This document shows positions 22,566 to 34,109 of a DNA stretch of 64,000 bases, piece after piece (position 1 is the stretch's first letter; the number at the start of each line of letters is the position of its first letter). The position numbers and the translations under genes are program-made. Location of the stretch: positions 158,403 to 222,402 of the forward strand of contig PUQB01000420.1 in NCBI GenBank assembly GCA_003024785.1, read 5' to 3'. The notes under the pieces are model-generated. The model was not told the origin of the DNA. It was given only the letters and a program-made list of their open reading frames with translations, and did not search any database. Origin of the DNA: Selaginella tamariscina (lineage: Eukaryota; Streptophyta; Lycopodiopsida; Selaginellales; Selaginellaceae).

Positions 22566-25500
22566 GAGCGAGATTAAATTGGGTGCTATTCTTTATAAGA
22601 AAGCACGGCGCCTTCAGTGCTGTTTACAAGTAAGTATTATAAATAAATTTAAAAATACTTATAAAGATTCACTCTCTTACATTTCTCTTAAAATTACAAT
22701 TTAGGGGTTTAGGAATGCATTAGGATTATAATATATTCCGTTAGGGATTTATCCCGTTTAAATATCCTTTTAACTTAATATTCTAGGTTAACCGGGCGGC
22801 GGGATTAATCCGGCCATTTCTTTTTCGCCTCTTCGAAAAGGTGGCGGGATTAATCCCGTCACCATCTCTCGGGCAATGCTTCTCCGCCACTGAAAAAGAG
22901 TGGCAGGATTAATCCCACCGATAACCTTCTCAACTAATGAAGAGTTACCAGAATTTATTAGAAAGAGTTGTCGGCGAGATTAATCCCGCCAACCATTTTA
23001 GAAGGCAGGGAAGGGGTGGCGGGATTAATCTCGCCACCACATCCATGTTTTAAGGATTTGGGGACAGGATTTATCCCGAGATCTCTTTGAAATTATAGTT
23101 TTGGAGAGAGTTATGTGCGGGTTTAATCCCGCCACCCATTCCCCGTCGTAAGAATTGTGGGCGGGATTAATCCCGCCTTGGACTCCCTCCGACAAGGAAG
23201 AGCCGGCAGGATTAATTCCGCCGCCTCTTCCTCCTCAGGGGGAGTCTGGCGGGATTAATCCCGCCGACTCATCCTCCTCGGAGAGAGTCGGCGGGATTAA
23301 TCCCGCCGGACTCCCCCGAGGAGGAAGAGGCAGCGGGATTAATCCCGCCGGCTCTTCCTTGTCGGGGAGAGTCCAAGGCGGCGCCGACTCTCTCCAAGGG
23401 GTTGAGTCGGCGGCGGGATTAATCCGCCGGCTCTTCCTTATCGGAGGGAGTCCAAGGCGGCGCCGACTCCTCCGAAGGGGTTGAGTCGGCGGCGGGATTA
23501 ATCCCGCCGACCGTTCCTCGTCGGAGGGATTCGTGGGCGGGATTAATCCCGCTCATCAGTTGTATTAATCAAACATGAGATATTATCTCTAAACATAATT
23601 ATGTATTATTGCATATGCATATTATTAAGTAACCGTAATTCAGATTTCTTAGAAATATTGCATAAACAGATATCATAAATAATACAATTATTTATGTGCA
23701 GGACAATATGTTTAATACTGGAGATAAAGTATGTCTTCTTCGGAACAACGAGATAGTTGGCACTGGAACTGTGGAAGTTCGAGATAATAATGCATCATGT
23801 CACAATATTGCCCAAGGATCTTGTGTGTACGTATGGGTGAACACCATTTACAAGCATGTTGAGGTTCTGGGAATGGAATTTGAGGAGGGTTCTCCTGTAT
23901 TGTGGAATTTGGATGAAGTCAAGGCTGACACAGAATATGCAGAGTCACAAACAAATAGTAGCACGAGTTTACCAGATGATGGCTTGCCTGCTATGATGGA
24001 TGAGGTGATTCTCTTTCTTCGTGAGATTGAAGTCGGAAGAGGCATCATCACAGCTATAAATCCAATGGAAGCAGTGTTAGAAGAGAAACTAGGGTCCGAC
24101 TTCGTGGGTGTAGTTGTGACAGAGGTTTCACCTAATGGCACATTGTATCCTGGATCCCTCGTGAGGTGGCGAACATCTGAATTAAGACGGCAAGATGGTT
24201 TAACATATTCTGGGTTGGATTTCAATAATAACAACCCGGAAGAACAACTCATATTTGAAGAGGTTTCTTGCATTGGTCCTATTGTAAGAAAAAGGCGATT
24301 CATGGGTTGTAGATCTTCCCCTGCAAGTTTCAGCAAGAGGGTAAAGATGGATCCTACATCTTCCGAAAGTGTTACGAGCATTTCCACGATTGACTGTTGC
24401 AAGAAGAAGTGTTGTCAGATGGCAGACCGGAATGAAATTACCCAATGTAGACATGTCTTTCGTATGCTCACCCAAAAGCAAAGGCATGAGTTTGTATATG
24501 CTGCACTAACTGGGTGTATTGATGGAATGGCCTGGACACAGGTTATCAGAGTACATCCATGGTATTTAATAAGGTGGCCATCTGCTTCAAAGCTTGGTAC
24601 AGTATATACGGGATCCCAAAGACCACGTTCTACCATCGGAGGATGAGTGACTAGATGGAGCGCGAACCTCAGTTCATGGGAACACTCGCTTGGTCAAAAC
24701 CCGCTCTCACATCATGGCAGCCATAGAGATACTCAAGGCTTTTGTGGAAGCAAATGCAGACAGGATGCCTCACAAATGCCGAACCACAAATGCAGGGGTC
24801 AGGGAAAATCTCAAGGTTTTGCCTTCAATCTACACTCAATTGAAGCTGTGTGAACATGTGAACAAGTGCCTCAGTTTGATGGGGCTCCAAGTAATCTGCA
24901 CTGGTACCTTCAACAACATATGGAATACTCATTTTAAGGATGTGGAGATTGCAAAACACTCTAGCTTTTCCAAGTGTGACACTTGTACATCATTGAAGGC
25001 TGCAGAGGCTTGTGCAAAAACCTTGGTGGAGATCACTACCATTCAAAAGAAGATGGAGGCCCACATGATTGCACAACAAACTTGCCGGTCTCAGTACTAT
25101 GCACACTGCATGCTTTCTGTGTCACGCCCATTAGAGTACCTGTGCTTGATCCATGACAAGATGGATCATTCAAAGACCAGCATTCCAAAGCTCTTTGCAA
25201 CACCAAAGTGCCTTGGAAATGTCATGAAACTTCCGATTTCATTGACATGTGTGCTAACACATGGACACGGTTGTGAGTCATATGGACACTTTTCACTTCA
25301 CATTGGTCTAGCGACTCCAATTTCACTATTGGGTCGTTAGCTATGTGTTTCAGAAACCTTGAAGCCCACTCACAGACAAGTCCTATCAGTGATCTCAAAG
25401 TGAAGAAACAACACCTTCAACCTTTACATAATGCTCTCATGAACACGTCTGCACTTGAGGCTACTTGGGAATATGAGAGGCATTGTCAACAGCCTGCACA

Positions 25501-26717
25501 AAACAGATGGCCCTGTTGAGAGTTCTGGTTCAGTGGAGGGATCTAGCTCAAATAGTGTACATGTGTCCTTAACATCAAATAAGCTTCCTCGTCATTTGCT
25601 TTTACAGATGGATAATTGTGCAGGCGAGAACAAAAATAGGTAAATCATTTTATTTAAGGGTTTCTCAAGCTCATACTTACTTTTATTTTCTAGATATGTG
25701 CTAGCATACTTGTCAATGCTTGTTGCCAAAGGTGTATTTGAAACAATCACGCTCAGTTTCCTTATGGTTGGTCACACTCATGAAGATATTAATGCGTTCT
25801 TCAGCAAGGTCTCCAACTCTACAAAAGGACAAGTGCACTTACTTTACCGCATATGATGAATCTTTTTGAAAATTGCATCTCCAAAAAAGTTGTGCTTTGC
25901 TTGTGACTGAGGTGCCGACTTCAAAAATTTCTCAAGGAGTATATAAAAGAAGGAGTGATTCTTTAGTTGGTCACCTTGTGCCGCTACAATTCTTTTTCTC
26001 CATACGAGATGGTATACCTATTATGCAGTACAAGTTACGGCCATCAGAGCAGGAGTGGTTACCGAAAGAGGGCTTAATGCTCTTCAAAAGTGGAGGATGG
26101 AAAGCCACCTCTCCCAGAAGGACAACCAGACCCTATTCCATTGAGTGCCCAGCTCAAGGAACAAGAGGTTATTATTGATGGCATCAAAAAATATGTGGCA
26201 TGGGTTTAAAAATCGATGCCAAAGAATTCTGATAAGGCAACTGGTTACTCAGAACTATATAAGCATGTGGTCGACTATTGGGAGACTGTTGTTCGAGAGT
26301 TGGAAGGGCCTTGTCACAAGTACAGAATTGCAACACCCTTTCTGGCCTAAAACAAGGTGGCGAGAGGAGATTGAAATGACATCACTGAGCATAGACGACA
26401 TAGAAGCCAGTAGTGATGTGGAAGTGCAAACCCCACACTTTGTTGGACAAAGGAACCAAAAACCTAAAGCATACTTTGATTGTTGCCAGGATCTTCAAAA
26501 ACTAATGATGGTTCTCATTATTCCAGATGCGTCATATAATCAGCCTATTTGGATGGGTCAAATTATCGACACACCTGAAGTAATCACAAAAAATAGTATT
26601 GTTAAGGTTGCATGGTTCAAACCACAAAAAAGGCGACACGAGAAGGAGAGTGAAAGATATAATGGATGCCTAGAGAAAACATGGTCTCCCAATCAAAAGA
26701 CCCAGCATGTTTTATAA
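22566..26717 (+). pseudogene. DUF7869-type, transposase-like multi-exon gene
   Basis: A candidate exon (22,566-22,629) with good splice sites precedes a 1.07-kb intron holding palindrome array 2. The next exon starts at 23,702 with DNMFNTGDKVCLL and runs to about 24,540. Its start resembles that of the leftward ParB/methylase-like gene (acidic residue, GD, basic residue, V). A Cys-rich piece CCKKKCC (about 24,400) and a helix-turn-like VAICFKAWYSIYGIPKTTF (shifted frame, about 24,570) follow. The large frame 24,690-25,340 comes next. Then comes the hallmark DNCAGENKNR (about 25,610), spliced by a perfect 54-bp intron (25,640-25,693) to YVLAYLSMLV and FLMVGHTHEDINAFF. This core is typical of DUF7869 proteins, widespread in non-seed plants and invertebrates and thought to have an RNase H-like, transposase-related fold. 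The 3' part ends at 26,717. Several frameshifts interrupt it. Confidence 0.65.
22797..23557. repeat. Palindrome array 2 (about 14 copies)
   Basis: Same 18-bp palindrome as array 1, in about 14 copies, with intact cores at about 23,160, 23,248, 23,290, 23,332, 23,492 and 23,538. Left copies are more decayed (GGCAGG, CCCGTC, GGCGAG). Spacers differ from array 1 and are partly inverted copies of each other: GACTCCCTCCGACAAGGAAG near 23,180 reads backwards near 23,350-23,370. The array ends about 145 bp before the splice acceptor at 23,701, mirroring array 1 beside the leftward gene. Confidence 0.9.
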
Positions 26718-27271
26718 ATGTTAAATCATTCGATATGGGTGGATGTCAAGAAGCGTTGATAAAGTCACGATTAAACAAAACTGCAAGGGAATGTATGTTT
26801 TCTGAAGTTTAAAGCAATTACAAAATTATAAAATATCATATATTTAATATTCATAATTATTATAAACTCTTTAATAATAGTACCAAATTGTATACTTAAC
26901 TATATAAATTTAAAAAATGATATGGAAGATTGACTATATTATTATAGGATTTTATATATATATTATTACTACTACAAATTTTTAATTAATAATGTTATAT
27001 TTAAATATTAATATTTTAATAACAACATCAATATTTATATAATGTACCTCTTATGCTCTTCCTTAATTGTTATATTAGGCAATATATTATATAATTTAAT
27101 ACTTTTTACTTTTATAATGTTATTAATTTTTGTTCAATGAATGTTATAATTTATTAAAGTTCTAAAGAATATTATGTTTTCAAATATATATTCTAAAGAA
27201 TATTCCTTTAATATTAGAAAATGCTAATTAAATAGCTAAAATTACTAATTATTAAGAAATGGGACTATAGC
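26718..27271. other. AT-rich 3' flank inside the candidate element
   Basis: No gene or strong repeat. AGAATATTCCTTTAATATTA near 27,190 weakly resembles the AT-rich interior of the left terminal block. Confidence 0.35.
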
Positions 27272-27292
27272 CATGCCCATTTTAGTTACAAC
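27272..27292 (-). repeat. Candidate right terminal inverted repeat
   Basis: The 21 bases, read leftward, begin GTTGTAACTAAAATGGGCAT and match 12,113-12,133 at 20 of 21 positions. Sequence further inside is only loosely similar between the two ends. No target duplication is evident outside either end, so the boundary is a hypothesis. Confidence 0.45.
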
Positions 27293-27677
27293 TTACATGT
27301 ATTTCAGCTCCACTAATCATGTAACAACCAATTCTCAAATAAAGTGAAACTTTACCTCAATATCTCTCATGGTATCTGGGTTTTTTTTATAAATCGATAT
27401 CTCCCATGTTATTGCAAAAGATCTCGATTGGTTCTACCTGTTTCATTGCGACTCCTTTTAGAAGCTTTTGTAGCCAGACTACCCCTTGTGATTAGCCACA
27501 TACTTTGCTTCAGTGCTCAAAATAGCCATTATCTATTGTTGCTGGTTGGCCCATGTAAAAGTAGCCTTGTCGTTTGTGCTTCAACAAGGTTAGCATTAGC
27601 ACATAGGTGTCATATAGATCGTAGCTAGCACCGGCTAATATAAATGGATCGTTTAGGTTAGGGTTGTGGAATGCTTT
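27293..27677. other. Flank right of the candidate element
   Basis: A 94-codon frame at 27,344-27,628 has no recognised motif and is probably chance. No repeat was recognised. Confidence 0.3.
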
Positions 27678-27790
27678 AGAATTTGTAAGACGATGGAGGT
27701 GAAATTGTATGCAATAAAATATCCCAAATTTGTTCTTATGTAATTATGAAGAATGCTGATGGGAGATGCTTTTCTAGTCAAGCTACATTT
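27678..27790 (+). repeat. Dispersed repeat family E, copy 3
   Basis: The segment shares CGATGGAGGTGAAATT, TGAAGAATGCTGATGGGA and ATGCTTTTCTAGTCAAGCTA with the copy at 11,669-11,817. The two copies lie outside the two ends of the candidate 15-kb element, about 300-400 bp from each. Confidence 0.6.
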
Positions 27791-29130
27791 ATGTATGTAG
27801 GATGTTCTAGATCCACAGTCAAGGGAAGAGTCACCACCTAGGACTCTCAAGGACTCCATAACATCCACCTAAGATATCCACAATCAAGGAAGGAGCACCA
27901 AGGAGTCGAATCTCCCAGCGGTCAGAACGTTCGTTGTTAAATCCTATTCAATTCTCGTGTATACATCAATAACAATTGTGATTTTTTCTTGAAAATATAC
28001 ATGTGTTGTGCATGCGGGGTAGCAACGTATAACTTGAGTTACAAAATAAAATTAAATTAAATTAAAAAATAATGTTTACAAGGAAAGAAATGATATGCAT
28101 ATTACAACTTAAATAGTTTCTGCAATTAGATATTTGCAAAAGTTTGAAACAAATAAAGTTGTTTAAAAAAAATATTATAACCTAATATGTAATTAAATCA
28201 CTAATAATATTTATGATGTTTTAAAATTTATCTATATAATATATATAAGGATGGCAATTTGTGTCTCCTTGTGTATTTTATGTGTGTATATACTAAGAGT
28301 ATGTAATGAACTTAAAATACACACGCATGACTTATTAAAGTGGTTGAATTATAAAATGTAATGTAGGCATGCGTTATCTTGAGAGTTAAGCAAAGCAAGG
28401 ATGACACAATCAAGTCTTATATAAATTTATGCTACTAGAGTTCGCATAACATAGTATAATTGTGTATCTCACTACATTGTTTATCATTATTTATCAATTA
28501 TAGAAACACGTGATGTTTCCTATTAAATATAGATTAGAGATTATTGTGAAATTGTGCAATTGTTTTTAAATCTACTATACTTATGGTAAAACTGATACAC
28601 TTGACAAAATTGAGAAATTTCATATGTAGAAATCTATATGAACCATTTGATAAGCATATAAAGTCTAGTGATGATTAGTTATTCACTAGTCTGGCTTATA
28701 TGTATTTACGGATGTATTATTTGGTTTTGCATTACAGCATACAATTGAAATAATATTTTAAAAGACAAAAGGTGAGAATAGTAAGTCTTACCTACGTATA
28801 CGTGATGTCTACAAATCCAATGGCTATTTTATTTATCTATTGCTCATTTACACATTGTGTGCAATCGATGGATGTTCACATGATTCTGCAGAAGTATATA
28901 AACCCTCACATTTCTAAAACAACTTTAAAGAGGGAGGATTTTCGTTGGATGAATGAGGCAAGGTTAACTTGGGAATAGGTGAGGGTGGAGTAGTGGGTCA
29001 CTCTCTGGAGCAACATTCATGCCATTGGGATCACGAAGGCATCTTGCTAGCAAGGCGGGAGTTAAGAGCCTAGTATATGAAAAAACTCAAGGTGCTCTAG
29101 TTAAGGACTTTTCTATAAAGTGTAATCAAG
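27791..29130. other. AT-rich stretch, nothing recognised
   Basis: Two small frames (28,772-28,978 and 29,019-29,204) have no recognised motif. No repeat beyond short AT tracts was seen. Confidence 0.4.
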
Positions 29131-29292
29131 GATGCAGTGATGTATATGGAGTATGCCCGCACCATATACACGTTGTTTATGCCCTATGCTTGGCAGATAA
29201 ATAAGTCTTAAGTTTTAAAATATTTAGCTTTTGCAAATACAATAAGGCCTTTATTTTTCTCTTATTGTGTTTGCATGTGAATTCTTAATGTA
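29131..29292 (+). repeat. Dispersed repeat, copy 2
   Basis: Partner of 951-1,110. It ends next to the decayed Ty3/gypsy relic that starts at about 29,300, so the family may represent an element terminus. Confidence 0.6.
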
Positions 29293-32271
29293 ACAACCTT
29301 TTAACCTCCAAGAGATAATGGAACTTCTCAATGTCGCCTTGGTCCAGCATTTCTGCTAGACCTGCTCTTGTGCCCTTCTCATGTTGGAACTCAAAATCAT
29401 ACTCAACCAAGGTTGTGATCCACCTAGAAAAACTTCCCTGTGAGCCCCAAATTTATTGACAATGTACTTAAGTGCTGCATTGTTGATGAGGAAAACAAAG
29501 TGGTGTCCCCACAAGTAATGTTTGAACTTCTCCACTACATATATTATAATTGTTGCTGCTTGCTTCTCCAACAATGGATAGTTGAGCTTTGGCCTTTGTA
29601 ATTGCCTTCTGCATAATAAACAGGAAATAAGTATCCGCTTGTCCCCTTTTGCATCAGGATCACAATGATTGGAACTTCTCCAATGCTAAGATTGACATAT
29701 AACAACTCCGGTGCCACTAAAATCGAATGTGAACTTAGTGTAATTTTGAGCTTCTCAAATGATGTTTAACATGAAGATGTTCTATTGAAATGTAACTCCC
29801 TTGTGAAGTAGTTGGTTAAATGGATATGCCATCTCTGTGAATCTCTCCACAAATCTGCAGTAGTACCCTGCCAACCCTACAAACTTTTGTACCTCCTTGA
29901 CACAAATCAGAGCTGGCAACATGAGTAACTTATTTACCTTATCTTGATTCGGCTCAATGCTATTCTTTGAGATCACATGTCCCACTAAGGTGCCCTTTAG
30001 TACTACCAATCTAACACTTTTTTGAGTTCAAGCATCCTTTTGCATCATCCATCCTTTGAAATGCTAGTTGTACCTTCTCCAAGTGACTCATCCTATCGCT
30101 ATAGATGCAAAATTGTAATGAACCAAGATATGGTTCGAACACCTTATTCATCAATCGTTGAAACGTTGTTAGAGCATTTGTGAGTCTGAATGGCATCACC
30201 CTATAAGCAAAGGTTCCTCATGGTGTGGTAAAGGTGGTCTTCAACTGGTTTCTCCTCTCAAATTCGGACTTGGAAATACTTAGAGTACCCAGAGTACCCA
30301 TTACAAAATGTGTACATCTCATGCCCTGTACTTCATCCAGTACCATATCCATAAAAGGAATGGGTGATGATCTCGATGTGTGCCATCATTTAATCATTTG
30401 AAGTTAACACAGACTCACCACTTACTGTTTTTCTTTAGGGCTACTACCACAAAAGAAACCCAATCTAACGTCTCCACCTTAAAAATAAAATCCAAATGCT
30501 GTAGCTTTATAAGCTCCTCATAAAACTATACTTTGTTTAAAGGACCCATCATATAAGCCTTTTGTGCACTCCCCTTGTACCTGGTTTAAGTGGGATCTCA
30601 ATATCCACTTGACGAAGATCCTCATATGATGTTGCAAATAACTTGGGGAACTTATAACATGCCCAGGTATTGCTCCTTCTCCTAAGGAGTCAAACTTAGA
30701 CTAAGCATCCTTTTCAAAAGAACTCGACGCTTCACTCTCTTTGCCTCAAACTTGTTGCCCACTATTTGCTTCCTACCCCTTTTTAACAACCCCTACTACC
30801 CCTCCTGAGCCTCCTGCTCATGGGTGAGTTGTTGATCATAGACTCATGTCTATTGTGAGGCTCCACATGCATAGCAACCTTAGGAATAGCCTTGAGGGCA
30901 TAGAACTCCTCCTCTTGCTCACTCTCAAAATCCGAGGTTGTCATCTTGCTTTATTTGCTAGAGTCATATTTCCTACTGGAAGATGACTCCTCATCTACAA
31001 CCTTTGTTGTGTTCTCTTTGATGGCTATTGTCACTCGTCTTGACTTATGACTAATAGTCATCCCCTTTTTCCCAATAATTGTTAACATCACCTTATAAAG
31101 CCAAGGTCGACCTAAAGTCATAGGATAACTATGTGCATCCCATCGTAGTTGCGTGATATGCACATTTATAGAGGTAGTTATCTCGTGCACTGTAATTACA
31201 AGACAATAATCATTCCTACTATCTTGACACATCGATCATCTGCCACCCTAATCCTTCAATTTGATAGTTGGTTGTACTTAAGACCAAGTTTCTCCATCAA
31301 CTAGCTACTCATGACATTGATCTCTGCATTACCATCTACTAGAACACATTGCACATGCAGTCCATCTACCATCACATCCACAATTGATGCCATGCCATTC
31401 GTATCATATTCTCTTATTATCACATATACATTCCACATCACCTCATCCTTACCACTAGGACGTACTTCTTTTCACAAGTACTAATGCCTTGTCAAAGCTC
31501 CCTCCTCAAGCTTGGGAATTTCAAAAAACTGTGCAATTGTAATGTTGGCATGGGCATCTCCTAAACCCTCAATGATTGAATATTCATTTTGCCCTTTGCC
31601 AATCCCCATATATATCCTATATATCAACCTTACATCGTGGCTTGGTGCTTTACTTCCTTTTCTTCTTACTCACATGTGTCTCCAATGGCTCAGGTTGCTC
31701 AGCTTGTTGCTCTCCTCTAACTTTCTTAACACCTAAGAGATCTAAGTCATCTTGCTCAGTTGTTAATTCCATCAAATGAACAGTAGGTTAGTCCCTCTAT
31801 TGTGGTGCAAGGGTTGATTGAGGTTTTTGAAGACACTCATTTGCATAGTGTCCCACTTGTTTACATGTAAAACATATCACTTTGTGGTCATGGTTGTTGA
31901 CATTCGGTAACATAGTGACTGTTGTTATTTACAAATGTAACATATAACATTAGCTTGATCCCTAGGTGGGCTTAGAGGTTTTGGTCTCATCGGCCTTGTT
32001 TGAAGCAAATGCAACTTGAGCTTGTTGAGATCTGAGGTCAATTTGGCGATACTACTCTTCAACTCAGATGATTTGACTGGAACAATTGCAAGAATCACAA
32101 CTTGAGGTGTTCATAAAATTGGTATCAACCTTGGTTGTGGGGCTTCATCAAGTTCCATGAGAAGTGCCTCCTTCATGCAATCTTCATAGCTTCCTACAAG
32201 TTACTAGGCTCTTTGTTCTTTATCATCTGGCGTAATACCGACTTCAATCTAGTAACAAACTTGTTGAACAT

Positions 32272-32892
32272 TGTTAACATGGCAAAAACTTTTTATGTGC
32301 GATAACACTGTTCACATCGCAAGAAAAGCTTTCCTAGTTAAAGTTGAAAGGATTTTGTCCTAATAATAGATTTATATATCACTTATTTCGTCTCTAAGGT
32401 CAAGGATAGGATTTTGCTTTGGCCATTGCTATGTTATAACATCTATATATCTTGCTCATAGGACAAGAATATATTCAATATATATATATATAATATTATA
32501 TATATATATATATATATATCATATATAATAATCATGCACTTGCATTACTAAATGATTACAAGAGATAACAAGTGTGGAGACTTACTTCTCTCCTAAAGAT
32601 TCTCTCTCTTATGCATTGCTCTTCATAGCTCTCAATAGCCTTCATAGCCTTCCTATCCCCCTTCTTGCCCTACTTGCCCTAACTGAATCCTGTCCTCATC
32701 AATTGTCATAACTATTTAATTCCTATCTATGTAGGATCCTTCCTACTGCAATAGGATTTTTCTTATCATCATAGGATTTTACATGTACCCAGAGGATTTT
32801 CCTACTACACCTTTTCTTACTATTTTTCCTTCACCGGAAGAAAAGTTCTATATATGCTATGTTCTTACATGCTCTGTTTTTTGTCCCTAACA
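32272..32892. mobile_element. Solo LTR nested in the gag relic
   Basis: The segment starts TGTTAACATGG and ends CCCTAACA, giving TG...CA termini. It is flanked by AACAT and AACAC, a four-of-five target-site match. Gag-like coding text on the minus strand continues on both sides. It contains a TA microsatellite. It is probably an LTR-LTR recombination product of an unknown family; its orientation is not settled. Confidence 0.5.
32476..32520. repeat. TA microsatellite
   Basis: Nearly uninterrupted TA dinucleotides inside the solo LTR. Confidence 0.85.
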
Positions 32893-33064
32893 AACACCAA
32901 TGTATCTATCTCGATAGCTGACTTGGACTCCTTGATGCATCCTCCAGTCCTTCAGAGACCTCCACTCCCAAACTGCTTTGTAACTTACATTGGAGCTCCA
33001 ACACACGTTCACTGAATGCCTTCACACTTTCTTCTTACTTTACCTCAACTGATCCAATTGCTTC

Positions 33065-33350
33065 ATGACCTCATCTAATGTCTCTGGATTTAGATTAAAG
33101 GAGGCAAAGAGACAAGGAGCGAAGAACATGGTTGTGGTTGGTGACTCTAAGTTAGTGGTGAACCAAGTGCAAAGTCAATGGAAGGTGAGAAAGCCTGAGT
33201 TGTTAGTGCATGTTCAAGATGGGTTCAACACTTTCGAGATAAAGCACTTTCCTTGAAGAGTGAATCTAGAGGTTGACAAGCTTGCACAAAGGGGGGCATT
33301 GCCTCGTCAAAGTGACGTCTCTTCATTTACTTGTAATCAGATGAAACCTT
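33065..33350 (+). pseudogene. Retroelement RNase H fragment
   Basis: One frame reads VVVGDSKLVVNQVQSQWKV, then FEIKHFP and, past a stop, NLEVDKLAQRGA. This is the later half of the plant RNase H type (catalytic Asp in GDSKLV, and the usual D-x-LA end). A diverged second copy stands at 39,420-39,614. The fragment is on the opposite strand to the preceding gypsy relic and so belongs to another element. Confidence 0.65.
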
Positions 33351-33359
33351 TGCCATTTT

Positions 33360-33640
33360 TACACTTGTAAAGATGGTGTCTATTCCATTATATCATGGTT
33401 TGCAAAATGAGGATGTAGATCGGTATTTATATTCATTTAAATGAGCATGCATTTCAAATGGAGATAGAAGTTATACCACTTAAGTAAAACTTCTATCATC
33501 CTTATTGGAGAATGGAGCATTGAAGTGGTTTAGGCATCAAACTAGTGATGTTAAGACTAGTTGGGAGAGGTAGAGTGAGGCTTTTCTAGGAGAGTATGGT
33601 AAATCAATGTAGAATACTCTACTTGATTACAAGAATTAGC
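33360..33640 (+). pseudogene. Retrotransposon gag fragment
   Basis: A single frame with stops reads IPLYHGLQNEDVDRYLYSF and then LLENGALKWFRHQ and SEAFLGEYGKS. These match the usual plant gag core, in which a D-x-x-x-YL segment is followed by A-x-x-W and F. One visible stop sits where TAG replaces a sense codon between W-E-R and S-E-A. Confidence 0.6.
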
Positions 33641-33689
33641 ACTAAAAGTTGGCTCAAAAATTTTGATTTGCTTCCCTACTGGATTAGTT

Positions 33690-33900
33690 AACATGACCCC
33701 TACACTTTCAATGTGTATGGTCAAAGCAAGCATTACCTATATGCATTAACATAATAATGTTGACTAATTTGACCATGCAAGAAAAGACAAAGAAGAGGAA
33801 TAGTAAAGTGAAATAAAGACGTATAAATACAAGTAAAAGACTAGTCCACTACATGCATACCATGGCTACCAAGGTGATGGTCTAAATTTTTCCATGACAC
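33690..33900 (+). repeat. Left arm of a widely spaced inverted repeat
   Basis: About 200 bp match the inverted 38,175-38,350. Shared text in this orientation includes ACATAATAATGTTGACTA, TTTGACCATG, TAGTAAAGTGAAAT and GTCCACTACATGCAT, followed by AAGGTGATGGTC. The arms are 4.3 kb apart and enclose unrelated retroelement debris. They may be ends of two insertions of one family in opposite orientation. Confidence 0.65.
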
Positions 33901-34109
33901 CGCATGCATGGCCAGCTCACAGGGCCACATGGTCCATGAGGGTGGACCACATGTGTAAGGCACGTATTATGAAGGTAATGATGGTTGAGTGGTGCCATTA
34001 TTACGCAATCAAGGAGCAAAAGTAAACTCATTAATCATCTCAGATGACATCATTAGGACCGCCACATTGGCAACACCCTTAAAAGGATGACAGAAATAAA
34101 CATAGGGTG

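Larger units (their letters stand above)
29300..33110 (-). pseudogene. Ty3/gypsy gag-pol relic, minus strand
   Basis: Collinear pieces read leftward. Gag-like text lies at 33,110-32,893 and 32,270-32,030, interrupted by a solo LTR. A zinc knuckle CFTCKQVGHYANEC lies at about 31,880-31,840, and a second, frame-split one (CYIC then HYVTEC) at about 31,950-31,900. Aspartic protease text (VDGNAEIN near 31,340, MTLGRPWLYK near 31,100) follows. Reverse transcriptase fragments lie at 30,199-30,011 and 30,009-29,782 (SKNSIEPNQDKV, FVGLAGYYCRFVERF), and RNase H at 29,574-29,356 (HHFVFLINNAALKYI). The order gag-protease-RT-RNase H is typical of Ty3/gypsy. Frameshifts and stops are everywhere. No integrase was seen and no LTR pair could be assigned. 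Confidence 0.75.

Noticed and set aside
23848..24402. 184-codon minus-strand frame
   Set aside because: Shadow of the DUF7869-type gene exon, which has splice sites and domain motifs on the plus strand.
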